Assembly (NCBI GenBank): GCA_024693715.1
Contig: JAILKS010000048.1
Coordinates: 23,699-87,698, forward strand
Reading direction: 5' to 3'
DNA length: 64,000 nt
Source of the DNA: Treponema sp.
GTDB taxonomy: Bacteria; Spirochaetota; Spirochaetia; Treponematales; Treponemataceae
Shown: in pieces, positions 34,606 through 44,685 of the stretch
Numbering within the stretch: the stretch's first letter is position 1
How the letters are laid out: each line of letters starts with the position of its first letter
Notes under the pieces: model-generated
What the model saw: the letters and a program-made list of their open reading frames with translations, nothing else
Told to the model about the DNA's origin: nothing
The model's database searches: none
Position numbers and translations under genes: made by a program

Positions 34606-36261
34606 ATGAGAAAAGTATTTTTTACTCTAGCAGCACTATTGTGCCTGTCTTCCTGCGTCCGGGTGAATCTTTCCACAAAAATTCTTAAATCGGTTTACGG
34701 TCTTTCAGACCAGATGAAAGAAAAGAACTGCATCTATGTTATTCGTGACACCTTCGATTTACAAGGCAATGAGCTTTCCATTCCAGATGATTGTATTATT
34801 GAATTTGCCGGCGGCAGTATTAATAACGGAACCGTGATTTTTAACAATACAAAAATCTCCGGTTATGCAAATTTTTCAAACTGCAGCTACAAGGGCCAGT
34901 TTTCCAATGATGTCGTGGAGCTTGGATGGTTCCATTTTGAAGATGGCGGCAAATTCTCTTTCACACAAGAGGTTGATAGAAAATACATTACTATTGAAAT
35001 ACCTACTTATGATGTTACAAAATTGCAGCAGATAATAAACTGTTGCAAATCTGGCGCACAACTCAACATCGATAAGGTATATGGTATAAAAAAACCTGTT
35101 ACAATTACTAAAAAAATCTACTTAAAAGGTTATGACAGAAGTGAAGGAATCTATGCCGACAGAATAATTTTGAATATGGAATATGGCTTTAATAACTGCG
35201 GCGGAATCAATTCACTTTTTATTGTTGAAGCCGGTGGAGAAATATCTGTTCAGGGACTTTCCTTTGTCGGCTATACAAGTCTTTACATGGGCGGTCAACT
35301 TTGGGAAAAATGTTATGGAAACGGTAATCCGCTTCCTGCTCCTTATTCTCTCAGCGGAATCGATGTAAAACGCGGCGGAAGAATAAACGAAGTTCACGAT
35401 TCAAGCTTTGTTGCATTTACTTATGGCATCCGTTGTGACGGTGGTTCAATTGGATATATAAGAAATTCCTACTTCAGTATAAATCGTTTTGGATTCTGGG
35501 CAAAAGATACAAATGATTTTGAATGCCGTGGCTGTCGTTTCAATTCAAATGAGCTTAATTTCCGTTTTCATGAAAAAAATCTCAATTATATTGGTCCTAA
35601 AACTGACTGGGAACCTTTGCATGAAACAGATGCCGACCAGATAGCAAAAATGGGTGGCGGTGTTTATCTTTCAAACTGTGAAAATGTAAAAATCATTAAC
35701 AGCCGTTTTGAGTTCAACTTTATTCAGACAATCATAGACAGTTCTGCAAAAAATGTTACGGTTCATAACTGCATTATGGACACTGCGACACTATGCCACA
35801 TCGCAGTTATAAATCAGGGAACTGCCGCTGCTAATTCAAGCCGTACAATAGACAATCTGACCTTCAGTTCATGTACACTTGCTCGTGGAGCCAGATGTGA
35901 TATTCAAGATGAACAAAGTGTTCCTGGCTTTGGAATCTTCTACGTTGCAGATTCAGGAAACAGAGGAACTGTCATCAATTTAAAAAACATAATTGTTTCA
36001 GATGATATGGAAGTTGATTCTTCCCTCAATTCTCGTGTTCATTATGAAAAAAATGTTTTTGACATTTACAACACATCTTCTACAAATCCATGTGTAGTAA
36101 ATCTTAAAGGAAATTCTTTTTATAGTTCAGAAGCAGAAAACATCTTTAACATTATTTCCGGAAGTTCTGGAGAATTCAGAATAAATGATTATGGAAACGA
36201 TTACGGAAATAAAAACTTCAAATCAGGTGTAAGCTCTGTTTTAACTGTTGTGGAGAAATAA
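34606..36261 (+). CDS. Beta-helix lipoprotein, type A (copy 1)
   Basis: The 551-residue protein has a signal and lipobox LSSC (Cys near 17). Residues about 45-115 form a module (YVIRDTFDLQG, IPDDCIIEFAGGSINNGT) that I associate with Bacteroidetes surface and phage beta-helix proteins. The rest is a right-handed beta-helix with short Cys-containing repeats (NSYFSINRFGFWAKD, RGCRFNSNELNF). It closely resembles the third gene of the operon and less so the second and fourth. No catalytic residues are evident. Predicted: an outer-membrane-anchored glycan-binding or structural protein. GTGGGG lies upstream of the ATG. First gene of a five-gene operon. Confidence 0.85.
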   Translation: MRKVFFTLAALLCLSSCVRVNLSTKILKSVYGLSDQMKEKNCIYVIRDTFDLQGNELSIPDDCIIEFAGGSINNGTVIFNNTKISGYANFSNCSYKGQFSNDVVELGWFHFEDGGKFSFTQEVDRKYITIEIPTYDVTKLQQIINCCKSGAQLNIDKVYGIKKPVTITKKIYLKGYDRSEGIYADRIILNMEYGFNNCGGINSLFIVEAGGEISVQGLSFVGYTSLYMGGQLWEKCYGNGNPLPAPYSLSGIDVKRGGRINEVHDSSFVAFTYGIRCDGGSIGYIRNSYFSINRFGFWAKDTNDFECRGCRFNSNELNFRFHEKNLNYIGPKTDWEPLHETDADQIAKMGGGVYLSNCENVKIINSRFEFNFIQTIIDSSAKNVTVHNCIMDTATLCHIAVINQGTAAANSSRTIDNLTFSSCTLARGARCDIQDEQSVPGFGIFYVADSGNRGTVINLKNIIVSDDMEVDSSLNSRVHYEKNVFDIYNTSSTNPCVVNLKGNSFYSSEAENIFNIISGSSGEFRINDYGNDYGNKNFKSGVSSVLTVVEK

Positions 36262-36262
36262 A

Positions 36263-37933
36263 ATGAAAAAAAGTTTAATTAAATCACTATTATTATCTTT
36301 GGGATTACTGTCTGTAATAAGCTGCAATATTCTCGTAAATGAAAATAAAGACATAGTTTATACAGATAAATCACCTGAAAATTCTTCTATGGGTTACAAA
36401 ACCCTTAAAGCAGGTCAAAGTTTTGGCTCACAGGTTTCTGATGCAAATTATATTTACATTGTTGATTCAGCCTTTGATCTTAACAATGCCTCTGTTTCTG
36501 TAGGCTCCGGTTCTATCCTTAAATTTACAAAAAACGGAAGTATAATAAACGGTACAATAACTTTCAACAATACCTTTCTGGAAGGAAATATAAATTTCAA
36601 AAACACATCCTTTGCTGGAAATTTATTAAACAAAACGGTAAATCTTTCATGGTTTGGAGTAAATAAAGACCGGGCAGAAGAAAAAGCTGCTGCAAGAAAA
36701 AATGCAGTTATTATTGGCGAAGTTCTTGACTGTATGGGCGACACTCTGATAGTAGACGGATTTTATCCTGTAAGTTCTATAATCAACATTAAAAAATCAA
36801 TCAATTTAAGAAGCCCTGACTGGAATGAAAATTTATGTACAAAAACCTACGATAACTCGTATGAACCTTCAAATGGCTTTTATTCGACAGACGGAAACAA
36901 TTCAATATTTAAATTTTATCAATATCAGGATGAAAACGGAAAAGACAAGGTAAAGGGTAGCATGAATATGTTTGGAATTTATCTTAAGGGAAATCCTGAA
37001 AAATATTTAAATGCAACAAATTATGAGACAGATGATTCAAAGCTGACATGCGGTGTTTTTCTTCCATGGGGTGGTTCACTCGCGGCAGTATATAACTGTA
37101 AATTTGAAGGCTTTACTCAGGGAATACGATCTTTAGGCGGCTTTATTGAAAAGCTTCAGAACACAACCTTTAATGCCTGTGAACTTGGATTTTACGCTAT
37201 CTATGCCTCTGACTTTGAAGTATTCAGCTGTAAATTTACAAACTGCTTGCCGAATTACAAATTCACAAAGCTCCCGGATGTTTCTTCATTAAGACAGATT
37301 GGCTGTGGCTTTATGATAGAAGGCTGCGGTATGGTAAACTGTGCAAACTGTCTTTTTGAAAACAACTTTATCAATCTTATAATCAATGAAGTTGCGATAA
37401 TCATAAATATTTCTAACTGTGATTTTATTAATCCTGTTTTCAACGATATTTATGTCTACAACGATTATACATATGTACGCGGACCTTTCTATTTTACAAC
37501 CGGCTATGAAGATAATCACAGAATCTGCATAGACAATGTTGTAATAACTGAAAATAATTTTACAAGAAACAAAAATGCACTTGGAAAAAGCATTGTCATG
37601 TTTACAAACGGTTACCACTCTCTGTACAACCATGGTTTTATAGAAAGCGACAGAATAACAAATCTTATATTTGCAAACAATAAAATTACAGATGCAAGAG
37701 TTGTTGTTCCTGAAGACGAGGCCTTGTTTATAGTTTCAAATAAAAAAGAAACACAAAGCAAGATAAACTGCAACAACAATAATTTTGCATCATCAAAAGC
37801 AAATTATTTTGCAAGCCTTATGAATGACAGTTATGGAAAATTCACCTTTGTAAACAGTGAAAACAAATATCCGTCAAATGTTTCAGAATCAAAAATAAAT
37901 AACAACAGTTCAAATGTAATTGTTTGTGAATAA
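36263..37933 (+). CDS. Beta-helix lipoprotein, type B (copy 1)
   Basis: The 556-residue protein has a signal and lipobox VISC. It shares the N-terminal module of type A (VDSAFDLNNASVSVGSG, then NGTITFNNT) but has a different body. Type-B marks are LLNKTVNLSWFG, CMGDTLIVDGFYPVSS and NLRSPDWNENL, all shared with the fourth gene. The body is a beta-helix with repeats such as NTTFNACELGFYAIYASDFEVF. The ATG at 36263 comes one base after the type-A stop, with GGAG inside the preceding gene, so the two are translationally coupled. Confidence 0.85.
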   Translation: MKKSLIKSLLLSLGLLSVISCNILVNENKDIVYTDKSPENSSMGYKTLKAGQSFGSQVSDANYIYIVDSAFDLNNASVSVGSGSILKFTKNGSIINGTITFNNTFLEGNINFKNTSFAGNLLNKTVNLSWFGVNKDRAEEKAAARKNAVIIGEVLDCMGDTLIVDGFYPVSSIINIKKSINLRSPDWNENLCTKTYDNSYEPSNGFYSTDGNNSIFKFYQYQDENGKDKVKGSMNMFGIYLKGNPEKYLNATNYETDDSKLTCGVFLPWGGSLAAVYNCKFEGFTQGIRSLGGFIEKLQNTTFNACELGFYAIYASDFEVFSCKFTNCLPNYKFTKLPDVSSLRQIGCGFMIEGCGMVNCANCLFENNFINLIINEVAIIINISNCDFINPVFNDIYVYNDYTYVRGPFYFTTGYEDNHRICIDNVVITENNFTRNKNALGKSIVMFTNGYHSLYNHGFIESDRITNLIFANNKITDARVVVPEDEALFIVSNKKETQSKINCNNNNFASSKANYFASLMNDSYGKFTFVNSENKYPSNVSESKINNNSSNVIVCE

Positions 37934-37961
37934 AATATATATACATATAAAGAGGAAAAAA

Positions 37962-39641
37962 ATGAAAAAACTTGTTTTTTTAACCGGAGTGTTTATCTTC
38001 ATTCTATCGGCCTGTCAGAATAATCTGCAGACAAAAATTATCACAAAGGATTCATACAAGCCGATAGAAGGTGAAATAGTTCTTGATCCAAACAAAACCT
38101 TTGAAAGTCAGGTAACCGAATCAGGAAAGATTTATGTAATTCGTGATGGCTTTGATTTAAAAAATGCCCAGGTTTCTATTCCTTCAAATTGTGGTTTAAA
38201 ATTCTTAGGAGGAACAATCTACAACGGAACAATCAGTTTTAATCAGACTACAATCACAAGTATTGGCGGAGAAATCATGCCGGTATTTTATAATTGTTCT
38301 TATGCAGGAAGCCTTGCAAACTCAGAAGTAGAGCTTGGATGGTTTTATGTTGAAGACGGAAAAACTCATTCATACGGTTCAAGATCTTTCAAAAGTCACG
38401 ATGCAGACAAAATCCAGCAGATTATTAACTGTTGTAAATCGGGGGCTGTTTTAAATATAAACGGAATCTACTGTATCAGAAAGGCTTTAAAAATTTCTAA
38501 AAAAATCAGCATAAAGGGCTATGATAAAAGTGAAGGCATTTATGCAACCAGAGTTATCCAGAATATGGAATACGGTTTTTTTACTGTGATGAACAATTCA
38601 GCGTTTGTTGTTGAAACAGGCGGAGATATTTCTGTTCAGGGGCTTTCGGTTGTTGGTAATGTAAGCCTTTATATCAGTGGAAATATTTACGAAAAACACT
38701 ATCCGAACGGAAATACAATTTCATCTCCACTTACACTTTGCGGAATTGATGTAAAAAAAGGCGGAAAGATTACAGAAATCCATGATTCAAGCTTTGTAGG
38801 ATTCACTTACGGTATTCGCTGTATAGAAGGCTCAATCGGTTTGATTAAAAACTCTTATATGAGCTCAAACAGATTCGGATTCTGGGCAAAGGACAGCTCT
38901 AATTTTGAATTACGCGGCTGCCGTTTAAATACAAATCTTTTGAATTTCCACTTTTACGAAAAATCATTAAATGATCCAAAACCAAATCAGACAACTCCTA
39001 CAACAGAAACTGATGCTGCAGACATCTCAAAGCTTGGTGGCGGACTTTATCTTAACAACTGTACTAATGTCGAAATCATCAACTGTCGTTTTGAATTCAA
39101 TTTTATTCATGCAATTTTAGATAACGCAAATAAAAATGTAAATATTCATAATGCAATTTTTGATACAGGAACTCTTGCACAGGTTATGATAAACAACCAG
39201 GGTTCGGGCTCTTATTCTTCATCAAATCCTGCTTTTTCAAATGTTAAGATTAATTCATGTACCTTTGCACGAGGAGCAAGATGCGATGTGGAGGAACAGA
39301 CAAGTCATTCAGGCTTTGGAATTTTTTATATCTGTGATATTGGAAACAGAGGTTCAACTGTAGAAATCACAAATAACATTATTTCCGACAACATGGAAGT
39401 TGATAAAACAATTGATGTCGTTTATGAAAAACATATTTTTGATATTTACAATACTTCTTCAAGTGGAACAAATTATACAGTCAAAGGAAATTCCTTTTAT
39501 AGCACAGAAGCCGAGTCTATCTATAACGTTGTAAACTCAAGTACAGGAGTATTTAATATTACATCAAGGGATAACGATTATGACGTTCTGAGCATCACAC
39601 AAACAAGCGGCGCTGCTTCTGTATTAAACCTTAGTGAATAA
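37962..39641 (+). CDS. Beta-helix lipoprotein, type A (copy 2)
   Basis: The 559-residue protein has a signal and lipobox LSAC. It parallels the first gene along its whole length: QQIINCCKSGA, KGYDKSEGIYATR, HDSSFVGFTYGIRC, FGFWAKD, RFEFNFIHAI and DIYNTSS all recur in the same order. The two type-A proteins are therefore duplicates that have diverged. AGAGGA lies 7 bases before the ATG at 37962; the frame is open back to 37920 but without a start signal. Confidence 0.85.
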   Translation: MKKLVFLTGVFIFILSACQNNLQTKIITKDSYKPIEGEIVLDPNKTFESQVTESGKIYVIRDGFDLKNAQVSIPSNCGLKFLGGTIYNGTISFNQTTITSIGGEIMPVFYNCSYAGSLANSEVELGWFYVEDGKTHSYGSRSFKSHDADKIQQIINCCKSGAVLNINGIYCIRKALKISKKISIKGYDKSEGIYATRVIQNMEYGFFTVMNNSAFVVETGGDISVQGLSVVGNVSLYISGNIYEKHYPNGNTISSPLTLCGIDVKKGGKITEIHDSSFVGFTYGIRCIEGSIGLIKNSYMSSNRFGFWAKDSSNFELRGCRLNTNLLNFHFYEKSLNDPKPNQTTPTTETDAADISKLGGGLYLNNCTNVEIINCRFEFNFIHAILDNANKNVNIHNAIFDTGTLAQVMINNQGSGSYSSSNPAFSNVKINSCTFARGARCDVEEQTSHSGFGIFYICDIGNRGSTVEITNNIISDNMEVDKTIDVVYEKHIFDIYNTSSSGTNYTVKGNSFYSTEAESIYNVVNSSTGVFNITSRDNDYDVLSITQTSGAASVLNLSE

Positions 39642-39657
39642 AAATGGAGAATACAAA

Positions 39658-41313
39658 ATGAAAAAAATATTTTATTTTTTACAAACTGTCTTAATTTTAT
39701 GCTTAGCAGCATTTTCTTTTTCATGCAACCAGGTAGAAGAACCAACTCCAATATATGTGGACAAGGCACCTACTGAGCATTGTCTCGGATATAAAACACT
39801 TGAACCGACAGATAATTTTATAACTGCCGTTTCTATGGCAAAGATGATTTATATCATTAATGATGAATTTGATTTAAATGCCGGTTCTGTCACAATCCCG
39901 GATAGTTCAATTCTTGTTTTTGGGGACAATGGAAAAATCATAAATGGAACTGTTACGTTTAGCAACACTTATCTTGATGGAAAAGTAAAATTTAAGAATG
40001 TCAGCTTTGCGGGAACACTGTTAAATAAAACAGTCAATCTTTCGTGGTTTGGTGCAACTACAGATTTAAACGAAGAAAAAACAAATAAAAAAAATAATTC
40101 AATTATTACACAGGTTTTAAACTGCATGGGAGACACTTTGATTGTAGACGGTTACTATCCTGTCAGTTCAAAAATTTCAGTAACGAGAGCAGTAAACTTA
40201 AGAAGCCCTGACTGGAATGAATCTCTTTGTAAAAAAACATATTCAGAAGATTCTTACGTTCCTTCTAACGGTTTTTATACAAACGGAGAGTTTTCTCTTA
40301 TTGAAGTTATATCCAGCATAAACCTTTACGGAATCCGTCTTACTGGAAATGTTTCAAAATATAAAACTGCAACAGCTGTTCCAACTTCGGGCTATACCTT
40401 TGGATTAAAAACTCTTGAATGGTCAACTGGTTCAATTGCAGCTGTTTATAACTGCAGAATAGAAGGATTTACTCAGGGCTTAAGGGCAGTTTCAGGTTTT
40501 ATTGAAAAAATTCAGAACACAACTTTTGATTCCTGCGTAACAGGTCTTTATGTAATCTATGCATCTGATTTTGATATCTTCGGCTGCAGATTTACAAACT
40601 GTATGCCTAACCTTTCAGTTCCTGCTGTATCAGATTCAACCTTTACAGACAGCAATTTAAACACACTTAGAGAATGCGGATGCGGTATTATTCTTGAAGG
40701 CTGCGGTATGGTAAACTTTGCAAACAATCTTCTTGAAAATAACTTTATAAACTTACAATTGCTTGAAGCTGATATCATTATTAATATCACTGACTGTACA
40801 TTCAAAAATCCAGGCTTCTGTGATTTATATTTATTTAATGATTATGCACCTTATTCAAGTAACCTTTACTTTAATACAGGTGAAAACGATTTACAAAAAA
40901 TCTGTATGGATAATATTGTAATTCATCAGAATACTTTTGAACGCTCAAGTAAAGCTGTAGGAAGATGTATTGTCTTATTAAAAAACAGACAGAAAGCCTT
41001 AGCTTCAGATAATACAACCGTGGTAACACACGATCGTATTACAAACTTTGTTTTCTCTAACAATACCATTAAAGATACCAGAAGCAATGTAGGTTCAAAT
41101 GATTCTATTTTTACAATTAAGAACGAGGATGAAACAAAAAGCCGAGTTACCTGTACAGGCAATAATTTTACAAACAGTAAGGTAAGATTCTTTATAAACG
41201 CCATTTTAGGCAGCACAGGTAAATATTCATTTAAAAATAAGAATAATTCCATGCCAACAGGAGAACAGCCAAATTCTGTCCACGGAGCAACAGGAATTAT
41301 CAGCTTTAAATAA
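39658..41313 (+). CDS. Beta-helix lipoprotein, type B (copy 2)
   Basis: The 551-residue protein has a signal and lipobox SFSC. It parallels the second gene: GTLLNKTVNLSWFG, MGDTLIVDGYYPVSSK, NLRSPDWNESLCKK, IEKIQNTTFDSC and YASDFDIFGCRF. The order A-B-A'-B' implies that an A-B pair was duplicated as a unit. GGAG lies 10-12 bases before the ATG at 39658. The function is unknown but must tolerate two versions of each partner. Confidence 0.85.
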   Translation: MKKIFYFLQTVLILCLAAFSFSCNQVEEPTPIYVDKAPTEHCLGYKTLEPTDNFITAVSMAKMIYIINDEFDLNAGSVTIPDSSILVFGDNGKIINGTVTFSNTYLDGKVKFKNVSFAGTLLNKTVNLSWFGATTDLNEEKTNKKNNSIITQVLNCMGDTLIVDGYYPVSSKISVTRAVNLRSPDWNESLCKKTYSEDSYVPSNGFYTNGEFSLIEVISSINLYGIRLTGNVSKYKTATAVPTSGYTFGLKTLEWSTGSIAAVYNCRIEGFTQGLRAVSGFIEKIQNTTFDSCVTGLYVIYASDFDIFGCRFTNCMPNLSVPAVSDSTFTDSNLNTLRECGCGIILEGCGMVNFANNLLENNFINLQLLEADIIINITDCTFKNPGFCDLYLFNDYAPYSSNLYFNTGENDLQKICMDNIVIHQNTFERSSKAVGRCIVLLKNRQKALASDNTTVVTHDRITNFVFSNNTIKDTRSNVGSNDSIFTIKNEDETKSRVTCTGNNFTNSKVRFFINAILGSTGKYSFKNKNNSMPTGEQPNSVHGATGIISFK

Positions 41314-41338
41314 AAAATAATTAAAAAGAGGTTTAAAA

Positions 41339-42391
41339 ATGAAAAAAATTGCAGCAATTTTGCTAATTACACTGTCGATTGTCTTTAATCTTGCCGCCCT
41401 TAATTCAGCAGCATATGAAAGTACTGCGGGAACCATTGAAGATGAAGCCTATACATTATTAAATGTTATAAGCTGGAAAGACCTTAAATTTGAAAAAACT
41501 TTTATTTTTTCAAACATCAATTCAACAAGCTCTGGAAATCTTGCCGCTGTTTTCCATACAAAGAACAAAAATGTAATGGGACTGGGATGGGAAGGAAACT
41601 TATGGTCAGAAACATCCTATAACTCAATAACAGGATTTTACGGTTGGAATAAAAGTGCACTTGCTTTGAATTTTACTGAATACATGAGCCCTTCGTGGTA
41701 TTTAGATTCAAACATCTGTACCGATTATAAAAATCTTGGCGGAAATGCAGAATTTGGAACTTTAATTAACAAAAATGTTTCTTTACGTTTTGCTTTTGGT
41801 ATTTCAAATATAACAGGACAGATTAATACAACAGATATCAATTATTTGGATTTTACTGCAGGAACAACTCTGTTTTATACGCTTAAAGAAGAAAAGAATC
41901 TTTCTTCAAAATTATTTTTAGATTATGAAGGAGATTTTGCAGCAAGAAAAGCAACTACCGGTAGTACAGAGACAAAATCAAATTACAGTCAGAACGTTAT
42001 AACATGTGGTGCAAAACTTTTGTATCTGATAAATAATAATCTTACTTACGGATTATATGCCGCTATGCCTGTTACAATCACAGCCGGAGATGAAATCTCG
42101 ACAGATACAGAGCTTGCTTTTACAGTTTCAAACGGACTTTCTTATATAATCAAACCAAATAAACTCTTTTTTGAAACCGGTGTACAGCTTTCTCTTCCGT
42201 CTATAATCTTCCACAAGGATGCAGACACAGAAACAGGATTATTTTTCAGTACATTCTACGCAGGTTTTTCTTTCATAATAGGAACTGCAGTAAGACTTGA
42301 TATATCAACAGGTTTAAATCCAAACAATGGAATAAAACCGGATGATATATGGAATCAAAATTTTAATATAAGTATTTCAGCAAGATTCTAA
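41339..42391 (+). CDS. Outer-membrane beta-barrel-like protein closing the beta-helix operon
   Basis: The 350-residue protein has a signal peptide (cut near LAALNSA). The mature part has alternating strands with many aromatic residues (GLGWEGNLWSETSYNS, LRFAFGISNITG) and ends ISISARF, a barrel-type C-terminus with Phe. AGAGG lies 8 bases before the ATG, 25 bp after the previous stop, and a strong terminator follows. It is the natural candidate for a membrane anchor or pore for the four lipoproteins (inference from operon position). Confidence 0.75.
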   Translation: MKKIAAILLITLSIVFNLAALNSAAYESTAGTIEDEAYTLLNVISWKDLKFEKTFIFSNINSTSSGNLAAVFHTKNKNVMGLGWEGNLWSETSYNSITGFYGWNKSALALNFTEYMSPSWYLDSNICTDYKNLGGNAEFGTLINKNVSLRFAFGISNITGQINTTDINYLDFTAGTTLFYTLKEEKNLSSKLFLDYEGDFAARKATTGSTETKSNYSQNVITCGAKLLYLINNNLTYGLYAAMPVTITAGDEISTDTELAFTVSNGLSYIIKPNKLFFETGVQLSLPSIIFHKDADTETGLFFSTFYAGFSFIIGTAVRLDISTGLNPNNGIKPDDIWNQNFNISISARF

Positions 42392-42397
42392 CAAAAC

Positions 42398-42423
42398 GGG
42401 GGGCTTTAACGGCCCCCTTCTTG
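42398..42423 (+). terminator. Terminator of the beta-helix operon
   Basis: GGGGGC (42399-42404) pairs with GCCCCC (42412-42417), and a T-rich tail follows. This is the most GC-rich hairpin in the region, directly after the barrel gene. Confidence 0.8.
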
Positions 42424-42729
42424 TTAATAGCGCTTTGACCATTTAGCATAGAACGTTGTATCTTTTTTTACCTCATAGGGAAAAGACACACAAGCACCGG
42501 TAAAAGATGCATTCGTATACCATCCCTCAAAAGTTGCTCCGGTTTTTTGAACAGCCTGAATTTTTTCGACACATTTTGTCCTGTACGATTCAATTGTCTG
42601 TGGGCAATCTGTTTCAAAGCTTACAGTATACATATCTGTAATTTCTATTAAAAAAGGATTTTCGCAGGAAATGCTGCAAACAACCATCAAAACTATAAAC
42701 AATACAATAAATCTTTTGATAAAATTCAT
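42424..42729 (-). CDS. Small lipoprotein with one InlB-type B-repeat
   Basis: The 101-residue protein has a lipobox SISC and one Listeria-Bacteroides (InlB B) repeat: YTVSFETDCPQTIESY, then GATFEGWYTNASFTG and TFYAKW. Such repeats make small beta-grasp modules on surface proteins. AGGAGG lies 6 bases before the ATG at 42729; a longer frame from 42750 includes that ribosome site and is wrong. It is the last gene of the lipoprotein operon starting at 45324. Confidence 0.8.
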   Translation of the reverse strand: MNFIKRFIVLFIVLMVVCSISCENPFLIEITDMYTVSFETDCPQTIESYRTKCVEKIQAVQKTGATFEGWYTNASFTGACVSFPYEVKKDTTFYAKWSKRY

Positions 42730-42761
42730 ATTATTCCTCCTGATTTTCATTCAATCATTAA

Positions 42762-43685
42762 CTAAAACCTGAAGCCGACAGTAACTCCGGCACCAAACAT
42801 GTATGGATATCCGATTCTGACAACAGGTTCAAAATAAAGACTCCTGAAAGCAAACCTGAAGCCGAATCCGCCTCCATAACTCTCTGAATATTCAAAATCA
42901 TTTTTTAGGAAGATAAGGCTTACTCCACCATTTCCTTCAATGAAAAATCCTGTGAGCGGTTCACCGGATGGAGAAACTAAATAAATTCTTATAGTTCCAA
43001 GTGCATCTGCAAGAAGCATTTTTGTTTCATTTTTGTAAAAATCATAAGTTACAAGAAACTTTCCACCAACAGCAAATTTCCTGGTCAAAGCATAATCAAT
43101 ACAAAAACCACATCCGGGAGCAAGAAAATCAAAAGAATTTTTATTAACCTCTACCAGAATTCCTGAAGAAGCCTTGTAATAAACATTTGAACGTCCTAAA
43201 AGCTGTTCTGTTTTAGATGACCGTTCAAACTCATAAGTTTTTCTGAAAATATAAGAATCTGTTTCGACAGAAAGCATTCTTACCCGAAGCATGTACATAT
43301 TATTCAGTTCTTCAAAGGTTCCGAATACAATCAATTTTGCTCCAAGCTTTTTTGCAACAGATAAAATTGTCTTTTCATCTACCGCACCAGAATTCTGATA
43401 TTTTCTTTCATGCTCGGTAAACTGCTGGGTAAATTTATCACGGGTTACAATTTTAATAAGACTTTCCTTTGCATAAATCAAATCACCAAGCTGTTCTCGA
43501 ATATAAATAGTCATCTGAACAGAAGGCGACGAAAAATCGTTTATGACAATGATATCATTTACATCACATTTTTGTGCGATATCATCACTTGCAGACCTTA
43601 ACGCATTATCAAAGGATTTATCTGCAAAAACAAATCCATTCAAAAACAATAAAGACAATAACAATAACAAAATCCGTTTATTCAT
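42762..43685 (-). CDS. CsgG/FlgO-like protein with C-terminal barrel-like domain
   Basis: The 307-residue protein has a signal peptide (cut near VFA). Residues about 30-165 resemble the CsgG/FlgO/LpoB-type fold: DIIVINDFSSPS, a KIVTRDKF phrase, AKKLGAKLIVFGTFEEL and RMLSVETDSYIF. The C-terminal part alternates strands and ends VGFRF. The ATG at 43685 overlaps the end of the previous gene by 8 bp, with GGAGG just upstream. Such proteins assemble at the outer membrane, for example with LPP20-like partners in Vibrio flagella; a similar role here is inference. Confidence 0.75.
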   Translation of the reverse strand: MNKRILLLLLSLLFLNGFVFADKSFDNALRSASDDIAQKCDVNDIIVINDFSSPSVQMTIYIREQLGDLIYAKESLIKIVTRDKFTQQFTEHERKYQNSGAVDEKTILSVAKKLGAKLIVFGTFEELNNMYMLRVRMLSVETDSYIFRKTYEFERSSKTEQLLGRSNVYYKASSGILVEVNKNSFDFLAPGCGFCIDYALTRKFAVGGKFLVTYDFYKNETKMLLADALGTIRIYLVSPSGEPLTGFFIEGNGGVSLIFLKNDFEYSESYGGGFGFRFAFRSLYFEPVVRIGYPYMFGAGVTVGFRF

Positions 43686-44664
43686 TTTTTCCTCCGTATA
43701 TACATTCAGATAAAAATCTTTCATCCAAAAGATTTTCCAACGCATCAATATAAATTCTTCGCAGCGTCATTTCGTTATAAGAAGAAATTTTATCAAGCAC
43801 CCAGGAAAAAGAATTTATAATTCCATCCGGTCCAATAAAATTAACAGTCAACTGAGGGATGCAGGAATAAATTCCATTGAAGAAAGTCTGATTAAGATTA
43901 ATCTTCACATCAAGAAAATAACGGGCTCCCTTTTGAACAGATAAAAAACCTTCCGCAGCAAGAATAGACTGAAGCTTTATCTTAATTTCATCCATATTTT
44001 CATTATTCATCCTGATATGAATCCCTGTGTGCTGTTTAAGATTTTTTAATTCCTGCTTTAATTCATTTTTTCTTAAAAATACATTTAAATATTTACCGCA
44101 GCCTTCCGGATTAATCACAAGCGCCATATAATAAAACGATTCAAAATCAGCGGTAAAGTTAAGATATTCTTTTAAAAGTATTATTTTTTTAAAAGGTTCT
44201 TTTTCTTTAACCATAAGCTGATTAATTTGAACGAAAGATGCCTCTAATAATTCCAGACGCTTTGAAAGTATTGTCCAAAGCTCACTGCGATTAATGTAAG
44301 CACAAACAAACCATTTTTTTTCACGTTTGTTGAAAAAATAATCTGTGTATTCCACACAAAGAAGCTCTGCTACAGAAGTAACTGTTATTGATTTTTCAAG
44401 ACTTTCTTTTTTTAATAACTCATCATTGTAATTGATTAATAATGAATCTGATTTTATGGAGCTTTCTACCTTCTGAGTAAAAAAAGCTGCCAATTCAGCC
44501 AGAGCATAATACTTTGCCGATTCTCTGGAACTTCCTTCTCCAATTGAACTGATATATTTATCTTTTGGAAACTGTTTTTCCCGGTTCAAAATCCAATCTG
44601 GAGATAAAGAAAACAGAGAGCAGCAGTTAATTATCAAAAATATAAACAAAATGTTTTTTTTCAT
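43678..44664 (-). CDS. LPP20-like envelope protein
   Basis: The 328-residue protein has a hydrophobic signal (a Cys pair near 14-15 could be a lipobox) and an LPP20-type opening: PDWILNREKQFPKDKYISSIGEGSSRESAKYYALAEL-type order, with IG.G.S and A..A..ELA. The rest is unassigned, but VKINLNQTFFNG and LTVNFIGPDG suggest a second beta-rich domain. It sits between a second lipoprotein and the CsgG/FlgO-like gene and overlaps the latter by 8 bp. Confidence 0.7.
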   Translation of the reverse strand: MKKNILFIFLIINCCSLFSLSPDWILNREKQFPKDKYISSIGEGSSRESAKYYALAELAAFFTQKVESSIKSDSLLINYNDELLKKESLEKSITVTSVAELLCVEYTDYFFNKREKKWFVCAYINRSELWTILSKRLELLEASFVQINQLMVKEKEPFKKIILLKEYLNFTADFESFYYMALVINPEGCGKYLNVFLRKNELKQELKNLKQHTGIHIRMNNENMDEIKIKLQSILAAEGFLSVQKGARYFLDVKINLNQTFFNGIYSCIPQLTVNFIGPDGIINSFSWVLDKISSYNEMTLRRIYIDALENLLDERFLSECIYGGKNE

Positions 44665-44685
44665 ATGCTACCCTCTGTTTTTAAC

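Noticed and set aside
36454..37633. Antisense open frames within the beta-helix genes
   Set aside because: They are reading-frame shadows in repetitive AT-rich genes without start signals.
34606..41313. Beta-helix genes as phage tailspikes or a prophage remnant
   Set aside because: All four have lipoprotein signals and no phage structural, lysis or integrase genes flank them.
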